Below, in pieces: positions 60,641 through 64,000 of a stretch of 64,000 nucleotides of DNA; within the stretch, counting starts at the first letter, position 1, and each line of letters starts with the position of its first letter. A model generated the notes under the pieces. It had not been told where the DNA came from, did no database searches, and saw only the letters and a program-made list of their open reading frames with translations. Source of the DNA: Candidatus Bathyarchaeota archaeon (GTDB taxonomy: Archaea; Thermoproteota; Bathyarchaeia; Bathyarchaeales; Bathycorpusculaceae). Location of the stretch: NCBI GenBank assembly GCA_026014735.1, contig JAOZHT010000002.1, positions 62,001 to 126,000 on the forward strand, read 5' to 3'. The position numbers and the translations under genes are program-made.

Positions 60641-61912
60641 TTGATTGACCTGTTTTATACTTTTTCTTTAATTGCATTAGTTGTTTACGCTTCATTTTAT
60701 TACATAATATCCTTTGGAACTCTGCTGAAGAAAAAAGAAAAAACGCCACCGCTACTTCAACTTGCTAATTATCCTAAGGTCTCCATCATTGTACCGATGC
60801 ATAATGAAGCGATTGTGGTTCCAACAACCATGGCTGCCTTAGCAAGCATAAACTATCCGAATTTAAGAGCTGAAATCATAATAGTTGAGGATAACTCAAC
60901 TGATAACACATCTGAATTATTAGAGAAATACATCAACAATCTTCCGTTTAAGCTAAAGGTAATTCACGGCAAAGAAAACCAACGCAGAGGAAAACCATCC
61001 GCAATAAACAAGGGCATAAAAGCCTCGACAGGGGACATCATAGTTTTCTTCGATGCAGATCACAAACCTGACCCCGACTGCGTTAAAATATTGGTGTCGA
61101 AACTGATGGACTCCGATGCGGAAGTGGCTGCAGTGCAAGGATCAACCCACTACATCAACGAGAATGAGAATACCTGCACAAAAATTGTCACAATAAACAG
61201 GGATCCAGGCTTCGCGGTTTATCTTGAGGCTGGAAAAACCATGGGTTTACCATTATTTGTTGCTGGCAGCACATTAGCTATTAAAAAAAACATTTTTGAT
61301 AAGATTGGTCTCTTTAATGAAGACTCGATTACTGAAGACACTGATCTTAGCGTACGGATTTATCTGAATGGGTTTAAGGTGGTTTCTGAAAGCAAAGCTT
61401 TCTCCTTGGAGGAAGCAGTGAACAATTTTAGGGCTATGCAAACACGAACCTATCGTTGGTCACGGGGACACGACAGGGTTTTTCTTGATTACTGGAAAAA
61501 AGTGTTAAAAGCCGATTTGCCCAAGATGCGCAAACTCTACCTGGAGCTTTACTTAGCCTACTATATTATACCAGTGTTAACTTTCTTTGCTATTGTACTG
61601 TTTATTTTGAGCATTGCATTTATTTTTCCGATGAGAGCCTTTTTCATAAATTGGGCACCACTGCCATGGTTAATCCTTAGCAGCTCTTACTTTCTCTATT
61701 GTTTCCTTGCAATACCCACATTCTACATGGTAGGAATCAAGCTTACCGGCAGGCGTCTACGCGAAATCTCCGTTTTCCTCTTCGACATAGTTTTTGCGTT
61801 TGTGAACATATGGGTTTGCACGAAAGCTTTCTTTGACACTATTTTAAACAAGCAATACGTGTGGGTTAAAACCCCAAGGAGCAAAACCTTCTACAGGAAA
61901 AAACAGGACTAA
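60641..61912 (+). CDS. Processive GT2 glycosyltransferase (cellulose/chitin/hyaluronan synthase-like)
   Basis: The 423-residue protein has an N-terminal TM, then a GT2 domain: KVSIIVPMHNEAIVVPTTMA, VFFDADHKPDPDC, DDD-type TEDTDLSVRI and the acceptor motif QTRTYRWSRGHDR, followed by four or more TM helices. These are motifs of processive synthases such as BcsA, NodC and HasA. Start is TTG at 60641. It follows the HAD-methyltransferase gene by 49 nt, and the operon may make and export an amino-sugar polymer. Confidence 0.87.
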   Translation: MIDLFYTFSLIALVVYASFYYIISFGTLLKKKEKTPPLLQLANYPKVSIIVPMHNEAIVVPTTMAALASINYPNLRAEIIIVEDNSTDNTSELLEKYINNLPFKLKVIHGKENQRRGKPSAINKGIKASTGDIIVFFDADHKPDPDCVKILVSKLMDSDAEVAAVQGSTHYINENENTCTKIVTINRDPGFAVYLEAGKTMGLPLFVAGSTLAIKKNIFDKIGLFNEDSITEDTDLSVRIYLNGFKVVSESKAFSLEEAVNNFRAMQTRTYRWSRGHDRVFLDYWKKVLKADLPKMRKLYLELYLAYYIIPVLTFFAIVLFILSIAFIFPMRAFFINWAPLPWLILSSSYFLYCFLAIPTFYMVGIKLTGRRLREISVFLFDIVFAFVNIWVCTKAFFDTILNKQYVWVKTPRSKTFYRKKQD

Positions 61913-61968
61913 GCAGAACAATCGATCACTGTTAACTGCAGGCAAATTAGCATTAAGACCACGCATTC

Positions 61969-62084
61969 TGGCGCCGGGAGGGGGATTTGAACCCCCGCGG
62001 CCCCGAGAGGCCACAAGCTAACAGGTACCCTCCTGAAGATTGGTATCTCCAGGCTTGCTCCCTGCCGGGCTAGGAGACCCCGGC
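61969..62084 (-). tRNA. tRNA-Ser (GGA anticodon) with 27-nt intron and encoded CCA
   Basis: On the minus strand acceptor GCCGGGG pairs with TCCCGGC, discriminator G73 and CCA are encoded. The anticodon stem CAAGC/GCTTG encloses CTGGAG...A, giving anticodon GGA (Ser), with 27 extra nt (62020-62046) between positions 37 and 38. A long variable arm (GGCC/GGCC) and T-arm GGGGG-TTCAAAT-CCCCC complete the class II tRNA. Confidence 0.88.
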
Positions 62085-62278
62085 GCAAAGATGCGCAAAG
62101 GTTGATTTGCACCACTTCTCTAACCTACGCGGAATTTAAAGCTTTATTCCACAGCAGCCGCTGAAACGCAGAAACATGGAGTAGCCGAGTTGAGCATTGC
62201 CATGGGCAGTGGCCGGTTTAGCTGTGCAGTCAAGGGCACCCACAAACCCTTATTCCAATCAGCGACTAAAATTTGCAT

Positions 62279-62404
62279 ATGAGCAAACAAGAGATAGAAA
62301 TCGAGGAAACCCTCAAGAAGCGCAGCTTCAAACCAGCCATGAACACCGCTGAGAATCCACGCCACATCGGCGACGCTGAAAAGCTGCGCCGCAGGGAAAG
62401 ATAA
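62279..62404 (+). CDS. Small basic hypothetical protein
   Basis: The 41-residue frame reads MSKQEIEIEETLKKRSFKPA then MNTAENPRHIGDAEKLRRRE R, highly charged with a helical look. A TATA-like CTTATTCC near 62249 lies about 27 nt upstream. It precedes the isomerase gene by 27 nt and may be cotranscribed. The frame is short, so support is moderate. Confidence 0.42.
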   Translation: MSKQEIEIEETLKKRSFKPAMNTAENPRHIGDAEKLRRRER

Positions 62405-62431
62405 GGCTTTTTTCCAAGCAGCCACACATTC

Positions 62432-63208
62432 ATGTGGGGCTTTGGATTGAAGCTGAGTTTATCCAACGGAATCTTTAGCAAACTTCGAATAAACGAGAAC
62501 TTCGGGGCCGTTAAACAACTGGGCTTCCAAGATATCGAGTTCAACATGAAATCGATAAAAAAGGAACATGACACCGACGTGTACCGCGAGCAGAAGGCGC
62601 TGGAAGCCTCGGGACTTAACTGCCTCACCCTCCACTCGGCGGTGCTGCACGTGAAAGACCCCATTGAGGTGCATCAGGCAGTGTACTATGGCAAAATCTC
62701 GCTTGAATGCGCCCGCGCCCTACATGCCCCGCTAATGACGGTGCATTCGAACGTTTCCAAGAAGCTGCCGCGGGAGGTGAGGAAGCAGGTTTTGGAGGCG
62801 GTGTTTGGCGAGATTGTGCCGTTTGCCAAGAAGCTGGGTGTGAAGTTGTCGCTGGAGAATCTGTCGTTTAACTCCACGGGGTTTGGCAAAAACGTTGAGC
62901 AGCTAGATGAGGTTCTGGGCATCATAGACCCAAAAGGGGAGATGGGGGTAACCTTTGATTTTTGCCATGCACTGGAGACACATGTGGTCGATGAGTTGCT
63001 GGAGACATATGGCAAACGTGTATGCAATGTGCATATGGCCAACCGGTCCCATCAGCCCTTCACCGAGGCGACCTCTGAGTTGACGGATTTTCTTTCGGCA
63101 CTGCATAGCCACGGATATAGGGGGCCTATAACGCTGGAGCTACACCATAGCACATCTATGGGGCAGATAGCGGAAAGCAAAATGCTCTTTGAGGATCTAC
63201 TAAACTAA
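62432..63208 (+). CDS. Sugar phosphate isomerase/epimerase-like TIM barrel (AP endonuclease 2 fold)
   Basis: The 258-residue TIM barrel has FGLKLSLSNGIFSKLRINEN, metal-ligand-like E and H positions in LSLENLSFN, VTFDFCHAL and CNVHMANRS, and a final ITLELHHSTS. This is the xylose-isomerase-like or AP endonuclease 2-type pattern. The reaction is not determinable. ATG at 62432. It follows the tRNA and a small gene. Confidence 0.85.
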   Translation: MWGFGLKLSLSNGIFSKLRINENFGAVKQLGFQDIEFNMKSIKKEHDTDVYREQKALEASGLNCLTLHSAVLHVKDPIEVHQAVYYGKISLECARALHAPLMTVHSNVSKKLPREVRKQVLEAVFGEIVPFAKKLGVKLSLENLSFNSTGFGKNVEQLDEVLGIIDPKGEMGVTFDFCHALETHVVDELLETYGKRVCNVHMANRSHQPFTEATSELTDFLSALHSHGYRGPITLELHHSTSMGQIAESKMLFEDLLN

Positions 63209-63315
63209 CTTTACTTAGCAGTTCCTCTGGGCAAACCGTTTTTCTGGAGAGATTCTGTTAAAGCTAACATTTCGGGAAAAGAGACCAAAATTCGCCCTCA
63301 GTTTCCCAGAATAAA

Positions 63316-64000
63316 CTACTTCTTAAATGCCACCGAGGCGTAGCCGACGACTTCGGGTTCGCCTGTGACTTCGCCGCTGTTATGGTAGCTCAGCAGCTTG
63401 GCTTTGGCGTTGACGCCGACGGCGTAGGTTATAAGGCTAGTTATGGGTGCTGTGCCGCAGGCAGTGATGTTTTGGCGTTCGACGGTGTCATAGAAGCCTT
63501 TGGCGTCCAGCGCGGTGACTGCTTTGAGGGCAGCTTGGTCTTTTGCTGAGGCTGCCTCCGGGGATTCATAATGAGTCATGTCTGAGGAAGCGATGACGAT
63601 TGTGTTGGTTGCGTCAAGTGCCTCGGTTAAAGCGCGTCCCAACTCTACGGCGGAGGTGTAATCCTGCAGCAGATAACATATCGGGACAATTTTGAAGTTG
63701 TTGCCGTAGAGATACTGCAGAAACGGCAGTTGCACCTCAAGCGAGTGCTCGAAGCGATGAGCCAAATCATCCACGTCCAAAACGGTGGTTTCAGATAGAA
63801 TCGCGTCTGCCAACGCCGAGTCAACATCCACATTGCCCAGCGGGGTTTGCCAGGTGCCTTCGCGCATGATTGAGAGACCGCTGCCGTATCCCTTGTGGTT
63901 GGGTCCAAGCAGCACGACTGTGTCGGGTTTGCCATCTGCGGCTAACTCGTAGAATCCTGATGCCGCCACTGGACCCGAATAGGGGTAGCCTGCGTGTGGA
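63316..64000 (-). CDS. MEMO1-family protein (AmmeMemoRadiSam B), N-terminus outside window
   Basis: At least 228 residues of a MEMO family protein are present; the frame continues past the right edge without a start. PHAGYPYSGPVAASGFYELA holds the first conserved His, LGPNHKGYG, EHSLEVQLPFLQYLYG, SSDMTHYE and ITACGTAPI are the other family blocks. MEMO proteins are metal-dependent dioxygenase-like and often neighbour AMMECR1 and radical SAM genes. The partial status is due to the window boundary. Confidence 0.9.
   Translation of the reverse strand, partial: PHAGYPYSGPVAASGFYELAADGKPDTVVLLGPNHKGYGSGLSIMREGTWQTPLGNVDVDSALADAILSETTVLDVDDLAHRFEHSLEVQLPFLQYLYGNNFKIVPICYLLQDYTSAVELGRALTEALDATNTIVIASSDMTHYESPEAASAKDQAALKAVTALDAKGFYDTVERQNITACGTAPITSLITYAVGVNAKAKLLSYHNSGEVTGEPEVVGYASVAFKK

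Noticed and set aside
62266-62664. Minus-strand frame opposite the isomerase gene start
   Set aside because: Antisense shadow; the plus strand encodes a recognisable TIM barrel there.
1-64000. CRISPR array, rRNA or transposase gene
   Set aside because: No regularly spaced repeat set, no rRNA-like stretch and no transposase or integrase frame were seen on either strand.

Overview
The window is archaeal chromosome, about half G+C and gene-dense on both strands. Diagnostic archaeal genes are a KH-domain beta-CASP nuclease (aCPSF1), a proteasome beta subunit, KEOPS Cgi121, the tRNA methyltransferase TrmY, archaeal IF2/aIF5B, ApgM, archaeal SepF, a Bat-type HTH_10 regulator, a TrmB regulator, type IV pilin and a queT-queC archaeosine-precursor unit. 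Small zinc ribbons, DUF5658 and large secreted beta-propeller proteins fit Bathyarchaeia or a nearby Thermoproteota lineage. That placement is inference; no rRNA is present to settle it. Several TATA-like boxes lie about 25 nt before the start codon, suggesting leaderless mRNAs, while other genes have clear Shine-Dalgarno sites.

Layout. 1-2.8 kb: secreted repeat protein (cut by the left edge), a small acidic protein, a tiny YHS protein and an aquaporin. 2.9-6.1 kb: minus-strand aminotransferase-SerA-DUF1015 unit, likely serine synthesis. 6.3-12.9 kb: M50 protease, DUF5658 protein, SepF, aCPSF1 with proteasome beta, then queT-queC behind a candidate structured RNA leader. 13-15.4 kb: accessory stretch with a zinc ribbon, a VapBC-like and a DUF2683/RelE-like toxin-antitoxin pair and a zinc-ribbon protein. 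15.5-19.4 kb: membrane-anchored protein flanked by a 32-bp direct repeat, THUMP protein, Cgi121 and a phosphoribosyltransferase. 19.6-23.6 kb: wHTH regulator, then a pilin/coiled-coil/two-Roadblock cluster, second DUF5658 protein and a zinc ribbon. 24-27 kb: HTH_10 regulator beside a two-gene radical SAM operon. 27.1-30.8 kb: tRNA-Thr, ThiL, TrmY, IF2. 31-38 kb: secreted proteins, DUF4342, a 968-residue propeller protein, TrmB, and a membrane protein/wHTH pair; the 0.7 kb gap at 32.5-33.2 kb holds a dispersed repeat and a stray piece of the IF2 gene. 38.5-50 kb: ApgM, MshEN-GT2 glycosyltransferase, further membrane and secreted proteins, a DUF559-like nuclease and a thioredoxin-reductase-like flavoprotein. 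50-56 kb: HAD hydrolase, VOC and RibD-like proteins, P-type ATPase, small Ig-like protein. 56.4-61.9 kb: tight operon of ATP-grasp, PIG-L deacetylase, UDP-GlcNAc 2-epimerase, a HAD-methyltransferase fusion and a processive GT2. 62-64 kb: intron-bearing tRNA-Ser, small basic protein, TIM-barrel isomerase-like protein and the 3' part of a MEMO1-family gene.

The most unusual points are the amino-sugar operon with its fused HAD-methyltransferase and an epimerase lacking a normal start codon; the pilin-Roadblock cluster; the candidate riboswitch before queT; a tRNA-Thr with A54 in the T-loop; and several unexplained intergenic repeats and palindromes. Functions are assigned from recognisable family motifs only, with no database search.
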